From an uncultured Bacteroidales bacterium (GTDB lineage Bacteria; Bacteroidota; Bacteroidia; Bacteroidales; Paludibacteraceae), in assembly GCA_946405045.1 (NCBI GenBank), contig CAMJFV010000025.1, positions 1 through 13,137 of the forward strand: DNA of 13,137 nt, given 5' to 3'. How positions within the stretch are numbered: position 1 is the first letter of the stretch; every line of letters starts with the position of its first letter. The position numbers and the translations under genes are program-made. Of this stretch, positions 1 through 4,752 are shown one piece after another. The notes beneath the pieces were generated by a model that was given only the letters and a program-made list of their open reading frames with translations, searched no databases and was not told the DNA's origin.

Positions 1-236
1 TGCATCACCACCACCCACATCTTCTTGCTGCCAAACAAGTCGAGTATCGGACTCCAAAACGGTTTGATCACCCACGGAAGATACATCCAAGAGGTGTAGA
101 GAGCCACATCAGTATTGCTCAGTCCCATTTCTGAAAGGAAAAGCATAGCAAGAGTGTTCACAGCAAAATATGGAGCACCCTCCGCCATATATAAGGTGGG
201 AATCCAAGCCCACGGAGTAATTTGTCTATTATTCAT
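1..236 (-). CDS. MFS transporter, AmpG/PAT-like (partial, C-terminus off the window)
   Basis: Reading the minus strand from the ATG at 236 gives about 78 residues beginning MNNRQITPWAWIPTLYMAEG and continuing through APYFAVNTLAMLFLSEMGLS, NTDVALYTSW, LPWVIKPFWSPILD and LFGSKKMW to the window edge. This is the N-terminal part (first two membrane segments and the loop) of the AmpG/PAT branch of major facilitator transporters. In that family the LYTSxxYLPWxIKPxWSP loop is typical. AmpG members import anhydromuropeptides (murein recycling) or related muro-sugars across the inner membrane; the exact substrate here cannot be told from the fragment. A promoter with good Bacteroidota consensus lies just upstream. 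Only the first fifth or so of the protein is visible, so integrity cannot be judged. Confidence 0.8.
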   Translation of the reverse strand, partial: MNNRQITPWAWIPTLYMAEGAPYFAVNTLAMLFLSEMGLSNTDVALYTSWMYLPWVIKPFWSPILDLFGSKKMWVVVM

Positions 237-258
237 ATTATAATATATTCAACGATTA

Positions 259-290
259 CAAAAATAATGCAGAAATGGAAGAATTGCAAA
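259..290 (-). promoter_or_regulatory. Bacteroidota-type promoter of the MFS gene
   Basis: On the minus strand a TTTG (287-290) is followed after exactly 20 nt by TATTTTTG (259-266), matching the Bacteroidota primary-sigma consensus TTTG / TAnnTTTG. Transcription would begin near 252, giving a leader of roughly 15 nt before the ATG at 236. Confidence 0.65.
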
Positions 291-295
291 TAAAC

Positions 296-322
296 AAAAA
301 AAGACGCTTTGTTCAAGCGTCT
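296..322 (-). terminator. Intrinsic terminator of tRNA-Gln
   Basis: On the minus strand AGACGCTT (322-315), a 5-nt loop and AAGCGTCT (309-302) form a perfect 8-bp stem, followed directly by six T (301-296). It begins 7 nt after the tRNA 3' end and separates the tRNA transcript from the MFS gene read in the same direction. Confidence 0.8.
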
Positions 323-329
323 CTTTCTG

Positions 330-400
330 TTGTCCTACTAGGACTCGAACCTAGTCAAACGGTACCAAAAACCGGTGTGCTACCATTACACCATAGGACA
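330..400 (-). tRNA. tRNA-Gln (anticodon UUG)
   Basis: The minus strand folds as a 71-nt cloverleaf. The acceptor stem is TGTCCTA/TAGGACA (7 bp), the D arm is GTGT..GCAC with AATGGTAG in the loop region, and the T arm is CTAGG-TTCGAGT-CCTAG. The anticodon stem-loop is CCGGT-TTTTGGT-ACCGT (outermost pair mismatched), and the 4-nt variable region is TTGA. Positions 34-36 read TTG, which decodes CAA (Gln). The discriminator base is A at 330 and CCA is not encoded, so it must be added after transcription. The start of the molecule (UGUC, a weak first U-A pair) also fits tRNA-Gln. Confidence 0.93.
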
Positions 401-439
401 ATCACAACTCGATAGCCTTTAGGCTCTCATTTGCGGGTG

Positions 440-471
440 CAAAGATAGCTTGATTTATTTATATCTGCAAA
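440..471 (-). promoter_or_regulatory. Strong Bacteroidota promoter of tRNA-Gln
   Basis: Minus strand: TTTG (468-471), a 20-nt spacer, then TATCTTTG (440-447), a full match to TTTG / TAnnTTTG. The predicted start near 433 leaves a leader of about 30 nt before the tRNA 5' end at 400. That leader holds a small AGCC-TTTA-GGCT hairpin (414-425 on the plus strand). Confidence 0.75.
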
Positions 472-741
472 TAAAACTCCATTTTTTTCTTCAATTTTTG
501 ATAAAAACCGAGTTATCAACAACTTAGATGATTCATACACAACGAAAACAGGCTATTTCTGTATTTTTATTCAACATGGAAACAGAAATGAATAAACAAA
601 CATTTTTTTACTTTTTTCAAATGAAATTTCATATCAGCCATCATAATAACAAGTTATGATTTTAGTACGAAACTTTTCATTTTTTTTTACCTTAAATCGT
701 TTTTTTATTCCCAACTTTGCGAATGTAAAACCAACAAAAAA
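472..741. other. AT-rich intergenic region between divergent tRNA-Gln and nrdG, with several inverted repeats
   Basis: No gene is visible. The stretch contains a DnaA-box-like TTATCAACA (513-521), an 8-bp inverted repeat ATTTCTGT/ACAGAAAT (555-562 and 582-589), a perfect 12-bp palindrome ATGAAATTTCAT (621-632), and a 7-bp inverted repeat ATCATAA/TTATGAT (640-646 and 654-660). Near the gene, CAACTTTG (712-719) is a one-mismatch version of the -7 box TAnnTTTG, with no good -33 box. It is placed to serve nrdG with a leader of about 16 nt. These dyads may be operators, but in AT-rich DNA some are expected by chance. Confidence 0.4.
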
Positions 742-1287
742 ATGGAAGACTTAATCGGAGAACTTCACATAATGAAAGTATACCCAGAGACTATCGTGGA
801 TGGTCCAGGGTTTCGTTACTCGATATACCTATCTGGATGCAGACACCACTGCCCTGGCTGTCAGAATCCAAATAGCTGGAATCCGCTTAACGGGCTTCCA
901 TTGAGACGTAGCATGGTAGACGAAATGGTAGCGTCTATCAACGAAAATCCTATTCTTGACGGTGTCACTTTCTCAGGTGGCGACCCGTTCTTTAACCCTA
1001 AGGATTTCGGCTATATTTTAAAGAGAATCAAGAAGGAGACTGGTAAAAACATATGGGTGTATACTGGTTACAAATTCGAAGAACTTCTTGAGATTGAAGA
1101 GGTTATACCGTTGCGTAACTATATCGACGTGATTGTTGACGGCAGATTCGACCAGTCAAAATTCGATCCACGTCTCGACTGGAGAGGCAGCAGCAACCAA
1201 AGGCTTGTAAAGGTGCAGGAAGAGCTTCGCAAATTCCGTAAGGAAAAGAAGGAAGCTGAAAAAGCCAGCAAAAAAGAGGCCTGCTGA
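742..1287 (+). CDS. nrdG: Anaerobic ribonucleoside-triphosphate reductase activating protein NrdG
   Basis: NrdG is the radical-SAM activase that places the glycyl radical on NrdD, enabling reduction of ribonucleotides without oxygen in the cytoplasm. The 181-residue product has the diagnostic features: TIVDGPGFR (18-25), the iron-sulfur motif CRHHCPGC (CX3CX2C; Cys33, Cys37, Cys40) followed by QNPNSW, the SAM-binding SGGDPF (78-83), and the late NrdG signature RGSSNQRLV. Most NrdG proteins are about 155-175 residues; the excess here is a Lys/Glu-rich tail ending in Cys. The ATG at 742 is used because it follows a plausible promoter; Met11 is an alternative start. No nrdD lies next to it, although the two genes are usually neighbours, so its partner must be elsewhere. 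A hairpin terminator follows 56 nt downstream, so it is probably monocistronic. Confidence 0.92.
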   Translation: MEDLIGELHIMKVYPETIVDGPGFRYSIYLSGCRHHCPGCQNPNSWNPLNGLPLRRSMVDEMVASINENPILDGVTFSGGDPFFNPKDFGYILKRIKKETGKNIWVYTGYKFEELLEIEEVIPLRNYIDVIVDGRFDQSKFDPRLDWRGSSNQRLVKVQEELRKFRKEKKEAEKASKKEAC

Positions 1288-1343
1288 TAAAGGACAAAAC
1301 AAAGAATAAAAGATATAGAAATTTTAATTGGTTAAGTGTTTTG

Positions 1344-1377
1344 AAGACCGTACGTTTTGACAACGAGCGGTCTTTTT
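1344..1377 (+). terminator. Intrinsic terminator after nrdG
   Basis: AAGACCG (1344-1350) pairs with CGGTCTT (1368-1374), and inside it CGTT (1353-1356) pairs with AACG (1362-1365), giving a two-part stem. A run of five T (1373-1377) closes it. It ends the nrdG transcript. Confidence 0.75.
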
Positions 1378-1555
1378 CGTATCCGGCAAACAGAGCCTGC
1401 AAACAAAAGGTACATTCCTGCTACAAATGTCTTCCAAATAGGCTGTGACGCATGATTTTCTTCAAAACACAAACGGCATCGCAACGTCACAGAAACAAAA
1501 CGCAAAGGAGATGTAGAAAGCCAGATTCTTTTGGTGTGTATTTATACAAATTTCC
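1378..1555. other. Intergenic region without a recognisable gene; one long-range inverted repeat
   Basis: No supportable open frame is present. The clearest structure is CTGTGACG (1443-1450) and CGTCACAG (1485-1492), perfect 8-bp arms separated by 34 nt. It lies about 65 nt upstream of the predicted promoter of the HD gene. It could be an operator pair, part of a small RNA, or chance. Confidence 0.3.
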
Positions 1556-1563
1556 TATTTTTG
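1530..1563 (+). promoter_or_regulatory. Bacteroidota-type promoter of the HD-domain gene
   Basis: TATTTTTG (1556-1563) fits the -7 consensus TAnnTTTG exactly. TTTG at 1530-1533 (spacer 22 nt) or TTGG at 1531-1534 (21 nt) can serve as the -33 element. Transcription would start a few bases downstream, leaving about 12-15 nt before the ATG at 1582. Confidence 0.55.
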
Positions 1564-1581
1564 TAAGAAAAGAATAATCCT

Positions 1582-2121
1582 ATGATAGATCCATTAGCAA
1601 TAATAAAGAAATACTACGACGAGAACAGCAAGCTCTACCACATTCTCGTCACTCATTCAAAAGAGGTCACAGAAAAAGCGTTGAAAATCGTCGACGCTCA
1701 TCCTGAGCTTGGAGCCGACCGCAGATTCGTGGAGGAAGGTGCAATGCTTCACGACATTGGTATCTTCAAGACTTCAGCGGCTGGAATCTGTTGCGACGGA
1801 GATCAGCCCTACATCTGTCACGGCTATCTCGGCAGTGAGTTGCTCCAAGCGGAAGGTCTGCCACGCCATGCGATGGTGGCGGAACGTCACACAGGCACAG
1901 GATTATCGTTGAAGCAGATCATCGAGCAGGATCTTCCTGTTCCTCATCGTGACATGCGTCCCGTCAGCATAGAAGAGCAGATTATCTGTTTTGCCGACAA
2001 ATTCTTCAGCAAAACACACTTGGGAGAAGAGAGAGATTTTATCCAGGCAAGACGCAAACTGGAAAAATTCGGTGAAGAATCAGTGAAACAGTTTGATGAG
2101 TGGGGAAAGATGTTTTTGTAA
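1582..2121 (+). CDS. HD-domain phosphohydrolase
   Basis: The 179-residue protein carries the HD metal-binding signature in order: His25 (VTHSKEV), His57-Asp58 in MLHDIGIFK, further His at 80 (CHGYLGSELL) and 103 (ERHTGTG), and the closing Asp139 in CFADKFFSK. Proteins of this HDIG-like group are cytoplasmic metal-dependent phosphatases or phosphodiesterases acting on nucleotides or related phosphate esters. The substrate of this one cannot be deduced. It has no extra sensor or membrane domain. The length is normal for single-domain members. The deformylase gene begins 29 nt after its stop in the same direction with no terminator between, so the two are probably co-transcribed. Confidence 0.85.
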   Translation: MIDPLAIIKKYYDENSKLYHILVTHSKEVTEKALKIVDAHPELGADRRFVEEGAMLHDIGIFKTSAAGICCDGDQPYICHGYLGSELLQAEGLPRHAMVAERHTGTGLSLKQIIEQDLPVPHRDMRPVSIEEQIICFADKFFSKTHLGEERDFIQARRKLEKFGEESVKQFDEWGKMFL

Positions 2122-2150
2122 TGTTGGCGGCAATCTATAAATAATGATAT

Positions 2151-2561
2151 ATGGTAAAAGAGATAATGCATGATCCGTTGTTCCTGTCTCAAAAATCAGA
2201 GCCAGCAACGGAAGAAGACAAACAAGTGGTGACTGACCTGCTCGACACTCTGCGTGCCAACCTTGACGGATGCGTGGGTATGGCTGCCAATATGATCGGA
2301 GTTTTGAAAAACATCATCGTGGTATGCGTGGGTGATAAACAAGAGGCTTTCATCAACCCTGTGATCACATTGAAATTGAAACCTTATCCTGCAGAAGAGG
2401 GATGTTTGTCTTTGCCTGGTGTAAAGAAGACTATTCGATACAATGAAATAGAGTTGGAATATTTAGACATTAATTTCAAAACACAAAAAAAGAAATTCAG
2501 AGGCTTTACAGCCCAGATCATACAACACGAAATCGACCATTGCAATGGAATATTGATTTAA
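2151..2561 (+). CDS. Short peptide deformylase family protein (Q-to-M variant of motif 1)
   Basis: Peptide deformylases remove the formyl group from the N-terminal Met of new proteins using a metal held by one Cys and two His. This 136-residue protein has motif 2, EEGCLSLPG (Cys85), and motif 3, QHEIDH (His126, Glu127, His130), intact. Motif 1, normally GxGLAAxQ, reads GVGMAANM (positions 42-48 region), so the conserved Gln is Met. The chain stops at CNGILI, directly after motif 3, without the C-terminal helix of classical Def proteins (about 165-185 residues). As I recall, this short GMAANMIG form is a recurring deformylase-like subtype in gut Firmicutes and Bacteroidota, so it is a real variant and not a broken gene. 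Most such genomes should also carry a standard Def. It is likely in an operon with the HD gene. Activity on formyl-peptides is likely but not certain. Confidence 0.85.
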   Translation: MVKEIMHDPLFLSQKSEPATEEDKQVVTDLLDTLRANLDGCVGMAANMIGVLKNIIVVCVGDKQEAFINPVITLKLKPYPAEEGCLSLPGVKKTIRYNEIELEYLDINFKTQKKKFRGFTAQIIQHEIDHCNGILI

Positions 2562-2595
2562 TTCATAATTCATAATGCGTAATTCGTAATTGTGG
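2559..2595 (+). repeat. AT-rich intergenic repeat, left copy
   Basis: From the stop codon of the deformylase gene onward the sequence consists of AATTCATAATTC-type units ending in TAATTGTGGGA. It matches, in inverted orientation and with a few substitutions, the copy at 3555-3599. Seventeen nucleotides of it (2567-2583) recur exactly in direct orientation at 3410-3426. Confidence 0.7.
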
Positions 2596-2652
2596 GAACG
2601 AGCCAAAGACATGGGAAATTAAAACCTTTTTTACAAACATAAATAAACCATT

Positions 2653-3408
2653 ATGAAAGCTAAAACCATCATAATCTTTCTGTTATCTCTTCATTCGCTG
2701 CTATCATCAGCATCTGAAAAGAGGTTGAAAGACTATCCTGTACCAAGAAACATAAATGGCTGTATTGAACTGTTAGACAAAACCATGTCAGACGACGAAA
2801 AAGAGTTGATTAAGACATTGCCGGAAGACAGCATTTGCGAGCATGAAAAATTCCGAAACAAAGATGCGGATTTCTATGAAGCGTGGCTGATGACAGATAG
2901 TACATCTAAACTTGAGAAATATTTCATTAAAAATGAGATATACAAATATTACCAGATGTACGAGACAATTCTAATATCTTATCACCGCTATCTAAACCAT
3001 CAAAAAATCGATTTAAAAGAACAAAAAGAGAAGTATGCTGAAAAACGAAGAGCAGCGGCAGAAAAACAAAATACACAATTTGCAAAATCTCCAAATAATA
3101 TTTATCAAAATGAAATTTACTCGATTGATACGATAGACTGCGTCTATATCCCTATGGATTTAGATGACTGTTGCGTACAATTGGATCAGTTGTTAAGTGA
3201 GGAAGACAAAGAATTCATCAAAGGACTTCCCAAAGAAGACATCTTAAAACATTTACATTTCGGTTTAGGCATGTGGATCAGAAACAATTGGGGGCTATGG
3301 GGAGGCTCGCGTCTACAAAAATATTTATTTGACATATCTGATCACCCAGACGGAATGTCAAGCATAATTTTAGAGTACTACTACGATTGGCTGCACAAAG
3401 AAAGATAA
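2653..3408 (+). CDS. Secreted protein with two DUF6794-like repeats, the first degenerate
   Basis: The product (251 residues) starts with a signal peptide (MKAKTIIIFLLSLHSLLSSA, probable cleavage near residue 20) and should be exported. Two related domains follow. Repeat 1 (about 28-115) reads YPVPRNINGCIELLDKTMSD then DEKELIKTLPED, and closes with ISYHRYL. Repeat 2 (about 165-248) reads YIPMDLDDCCVQLDQLLSEE then DKEFIKGLPKED, keeps a conserved centre HFGLGMWIRNNWGLWGGS, and closes with HPDGMSSIILEYYYDWL. The second repeat resembles, from memory, the family named DUF6794, whose function is unknown. Repeat 1 has lost the GMWIRNNW core. A charged, Lys/Glu/Ala-rich helix-like linker (121-140) joins the two. 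The gene lies alone between AT-rich inverted repeats and has no clear promoter. A function should not be assigned. Confidence 0.75.
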   Translation: MKAKTIIIFLLSLHSLLSSASEKRLKDYPVPRNINGCIELLDKTMSDDEKELIKTLPEDSICEHEKFRNKDADFYEAWLMTDSTSKLEKYFIKNEIYKYYQMYETILISYHRYLNHQKIDLKEQKEKYAEKRRAAAEKQNTQFAKSPNNIYQNEIYSIDTIDCVYIPMDLDDCCVQLDQLLSEEDKEFIKGLPKEDILKHLHFGLGMWIRNNWGLWGGSRLQKYLFDISDHPDGMSSIILEYYYDWLHKER

Positions 3409-3409
3409 A

Positions 3410-3426
3410 AATTCATAATGCGTAAT
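3410..3426 (+). repeat. 17-nt direct repeat of the left AT-rich element
   Basis: AATTCATAATGCGTAAT here is identical to 2567-2583. It begins one base after the end of the DUF6794-like gene, so that gene is bracketed by an exact 17-nt direct repeat 826 nt apart. Confidence 0.75.
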
Positions 3427-3554
3427 AGTCGACTCAAGCCAGCACGGGGCAAGGGGTGGAATCCGTCTTCATTTTTTTCTACCAACATTTAACGCCTAGC
3501 GACGTAAGGGGTGGGCCTTCCATCTCTGTGGGAAAATCCGACAGATGGATAATA
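3427..3554. repeat. Non-coding repeat-like segment with AAGGGGTGG motifs and a hairpin
   Basis: No gene is visible. The motif AAGGGGTGG occurs twice in the same direction (3451-3459 and 3506-3514). It is followed by an imperfect hairpin at 3520-3548: CCATC/GATGG, then TGTGGGA/TCCGACA with one mismatch and a 3-nt loop. No T-run follows, so it does not look like an ordinary terminator. The higher GC content than its surroundings and the placement between two copies of the AT-rich repeat suggest a dispersed intergenic element, but this is a guess from one copy. Confidence 0.4.
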
Positions 3555-3599
3555 TCCCAACAATTATGAATTGTGAATTACGAATTATGAATTAAATTC
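3555..3599 (-). repeat. AT-rich intergenic repeat, right copy (inverted)
   Basis: Read on the minus strand this is TTTAATTCATAATTC, TAAT, AATTC, TAATTGTTGGGA with short variable bases between. It aligns along about 40 nt with the left copy at 2559-2595. It overlaps the first two plus-strand bases of the SUI1 gene's stop codon. The two copies are therefore an inverted pair bounding the whole 1-kb segment. Confidence 0.7.
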
Positions 3600-3930
3600 A
3601 ATTTCCTCTTTTCGCCTTATGCCCAAGTTTTTTCAAGCATTCCACAGCGGCATCACGCTTGTCGCCCTGAAGAAGGATCTCCTCCTCACGGTATGAACCA
3701 CCTGTAGCCAATTTTTTCTTCAGCACGTCAGCAATCTGATGCACCGTCTCCAAATCACAAGTGAACCCAGAAATGATAGTGGCGGTCTTTCCACCTCTAC
3801 CCTTCTTCTCAAAACTAACGATCAAATTCTGAGCTTCTACCTTCTCCTCCACTTTTTCCTCAACAACTGGTTCTGCATCTCCCTGTGGCAAAGTGCCTTT
3901 AAGAGCAGATAGCGAATCTTTCCAATCCAT
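3598..3930 (-). CDS. SUI1/eIF1-like translation initiation factor family protein (YciH type)
   Basis: The 110-residue product begins MDWKDSLSALKGTLPQG and carries the SUI1 fold signature: VSFEKKGRGGKTATIISGF (about 38-56), LKKKLATGGSYREEEILLQG (70-89) and DKRDAAVECLKKLGHKAKRG at the C-terminus. Archaeal and eukaryotic relatives help select the start codon on the small ribosomal subunit. Bacterial YciH-type proteins are thought to act on initiation or as stress-time inhibitors of it. A short acidic/Lys repeat (VEEKVEEKVE, about 23-32) links the N-terminal peptide to the fold. An in-frame ATG 18 codons upstream (3984) is open but lies upstream of the -7 promoter box at 3962-3969, so the ATG at 3930 is the better start. 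The gene is transcribed divergently from the hydrolase-porU operon. Confidence 0.88.
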   Translation of the reverse strand: MDWKDSLSALKGTLPQGDAEPVVEEKVEEKVEAQNLIVSFEKKGRGGKTATIISGFTCDLETVHQIADVLKKKLATGGSYREEEILLQGDKRDAAVECLKKLGHKAKRGN

Positions 3931-3961
3931 ATTTATTCTTTTCGTTTTTGTCTTCGTAAAA

Positions 3962-3969
3962 CAAAAATA
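3962..3969 (-). promoter_or_regulatory. -7 promoter box of the SUI1 gene
   Basis: TATTTTTG on the minus strand matches TAnnTTTG, 31 nt upstream of the ATG at 3930. No TTTG is found at the expected 20-nt distance (the nearest give 12 or 27 nt), so the promoter call rests on the -7 box alone. Confidence 0.45.
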
Positions 3970-4059
3970 CACGTTTTGAAGCAAAAACTAAAATTACAAA
4001 CCGCTTCTTTTTATTTTGGGATCCATAAAATTCATAAGACTTCGTTTATGTTAAAAACA

Positions 4060-4072
4060 TTTTGAGTCAAAA
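4060..4072. promoter_or_regulatory. Palindrome in the divergent SUI1/hydrolase intergenic region (possible operator)
   Basis: TTTTGA-G-TCAAAA is a 13-bp odd-centred palindrome with 6-bp arms. It sits about 25 nt upstream of the -7 box for the hydrolase-porU operon and about 90 nt upstream of the SUI1 promoter box, a plausible operator position. No known regulator consensus is matched with confidence. Confidence 0.3.
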
Positions 4073-4096
4073 GACGTAAAAAGAAAAATAAAATCT

Positions 4097-4104
4097 TAAA
4101 TTTG
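4097..4104 (+). promoter_or_regulatory. -7 promoter box of the hydrolase-porU operon
   Basis: TAAATTTG matches TAnnTTTG exactly and lies 25 nt before the ATG at 4130. A -33 TTTG at the right distance is not present (the TTTG at 4061 is 32 nt away), so strength is uncertain. It is the only promoter-like site seen ahead of the four-gene run ending with porV. Confidence 0.5.
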
Positions 4105-4129
4105 CGAAATTGGTATATTGGAACATATT

Positions 4130-4741
4130 ATGAAGATTATTTGTGTAGGTTGGAACTATGGATCCCACAATGCAGAACTATATAAAGAAGAGAAGAAAGA
4201 ACCTGTGCTTTTCTTAAAGCCAGAGACTTCACTTCTCCGTGAAAACAAGCCATTCTATCTGCCAGATTTTTCACAGCAGGTAGAGCATGAGGCTGAACTT
4301 GTGGTGAGGATAGGCAAAATGGGAAAAAACATTGCGGCGAAATTTGCCGACAGATACATCGATGCCATCACTATTGGAGTAGACTTTACAGCACGAGACT
4401 TGCAAGCCGCCGCAAAAAAAGCAGGAGCGCCATGGGATATCAGCAAAGGGTTTGACAATTCTGCTCCAATAGGAGAATTCATTGACAAAAGTAAATTTGC
4501 TGATTTGCAAAACATTAATTTTAGTCTAAGTAAGAATGGCAATATAGTCCAGTCTGGCAATAGTAGAGAAATGATCACGTCGATAGCTGAGATAGTGTCA
4601 TTAGCTAGCAAATATTTCACCTTGAAGACGGGAGATTTGATTTTCACCGGCACCCCAAGCGGAGTAGGCAAAGTGGAGATCGGAGATGAGATCAAAGGTT
4701 TCATCGAAGGCCAGGAGCTACTTAATTTCAGTGTCAAATAA
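4130..4741 (+). CDS. Fumarylacetoacetate hydrolase family protein (FAHD1-like acylpyruvase/oxaloacetate decarboxylase)
   Basis: The 203-residue protein is a single FAH domain, similar in length to human FAHD1. It has the metal-binding HEAELVVRIGK (Glu54, Glu56), then IGVDFTARDLQ (Asp85 as third ligand), PWDISKGFDNSAPIG, and the C-terminal LKTGDLIFTGTPSGVGKVEI. Family members cleave C-C bonds of acylpyruvates or decarboxylate oxaloacetate using Mg2+/Mn2+ in the cytoplasm; the substrate here is not determined. The ATG at 4130 is preferred over an in-frame TTG at 4118, because it gives the family-typical MKIICVGWNY start. porU copy 1 begins 11 nt after its stop with no terminator, so they are co-transcribed, although no functional tie to secretion is known to me. 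Confidence 0.9.
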   Translation: MKIICVGWNYGSHNAELYKEEKKEPVLFLKPETSLLRENKPFYLPDFSQQVEHEAELVVRIGKMGKNIAAKFADRYIDAITIGVDFTARDLQAAAKKAGAPWDISKGFDNSAPIGEFIDKSKFADLQNINFSLSKNGNIVQSGNSREMITSIAEIVSLASKYFTLKTGDLIFTGTPSGVGKVEIGDEIKGFIEGQELLNFSVK

Positions 4742-4752
4742 CAATTTAGAGT

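Noticed and set aside
513..521. DnaA-box-like TTATCAACA as a sign of a replication origin
   Set aside because: A single near-consensus 9-mer in AT-rich DNA, without a box cluster or dnaA/dnaN neighbours, does not support an origin.
1103..1402. 99-codon minus-strand frame over the end of nrdG
   Set aside because: It runs antisense through conserved nrdG codons and the terminator, with no promoter or family resemblance.
3410..3599. CRISPR array or insertion sequence around the AT-rich repeats
   Set aside because: The repeats are irregular, few and without uniform spacers, and there is no transposase or cas gene; they fit dispersed intergenic repeats better.
3931..3984. Longer N-terminus for the SUI1 protein starting at 3984
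   Set aside because: The extra 18 residues (MLQNVYFCFTKTKTKRIN) do not look like the family, and the likely -7 promoter box (3962-3969) lies inside this stretch, downstream of that ATG.
4118..4129. TTG start for the FAH-family protein
   Set aside because: The ATG at 4130 gives the normal family start (MKIICVGWNY); the TTG adds only four residues.
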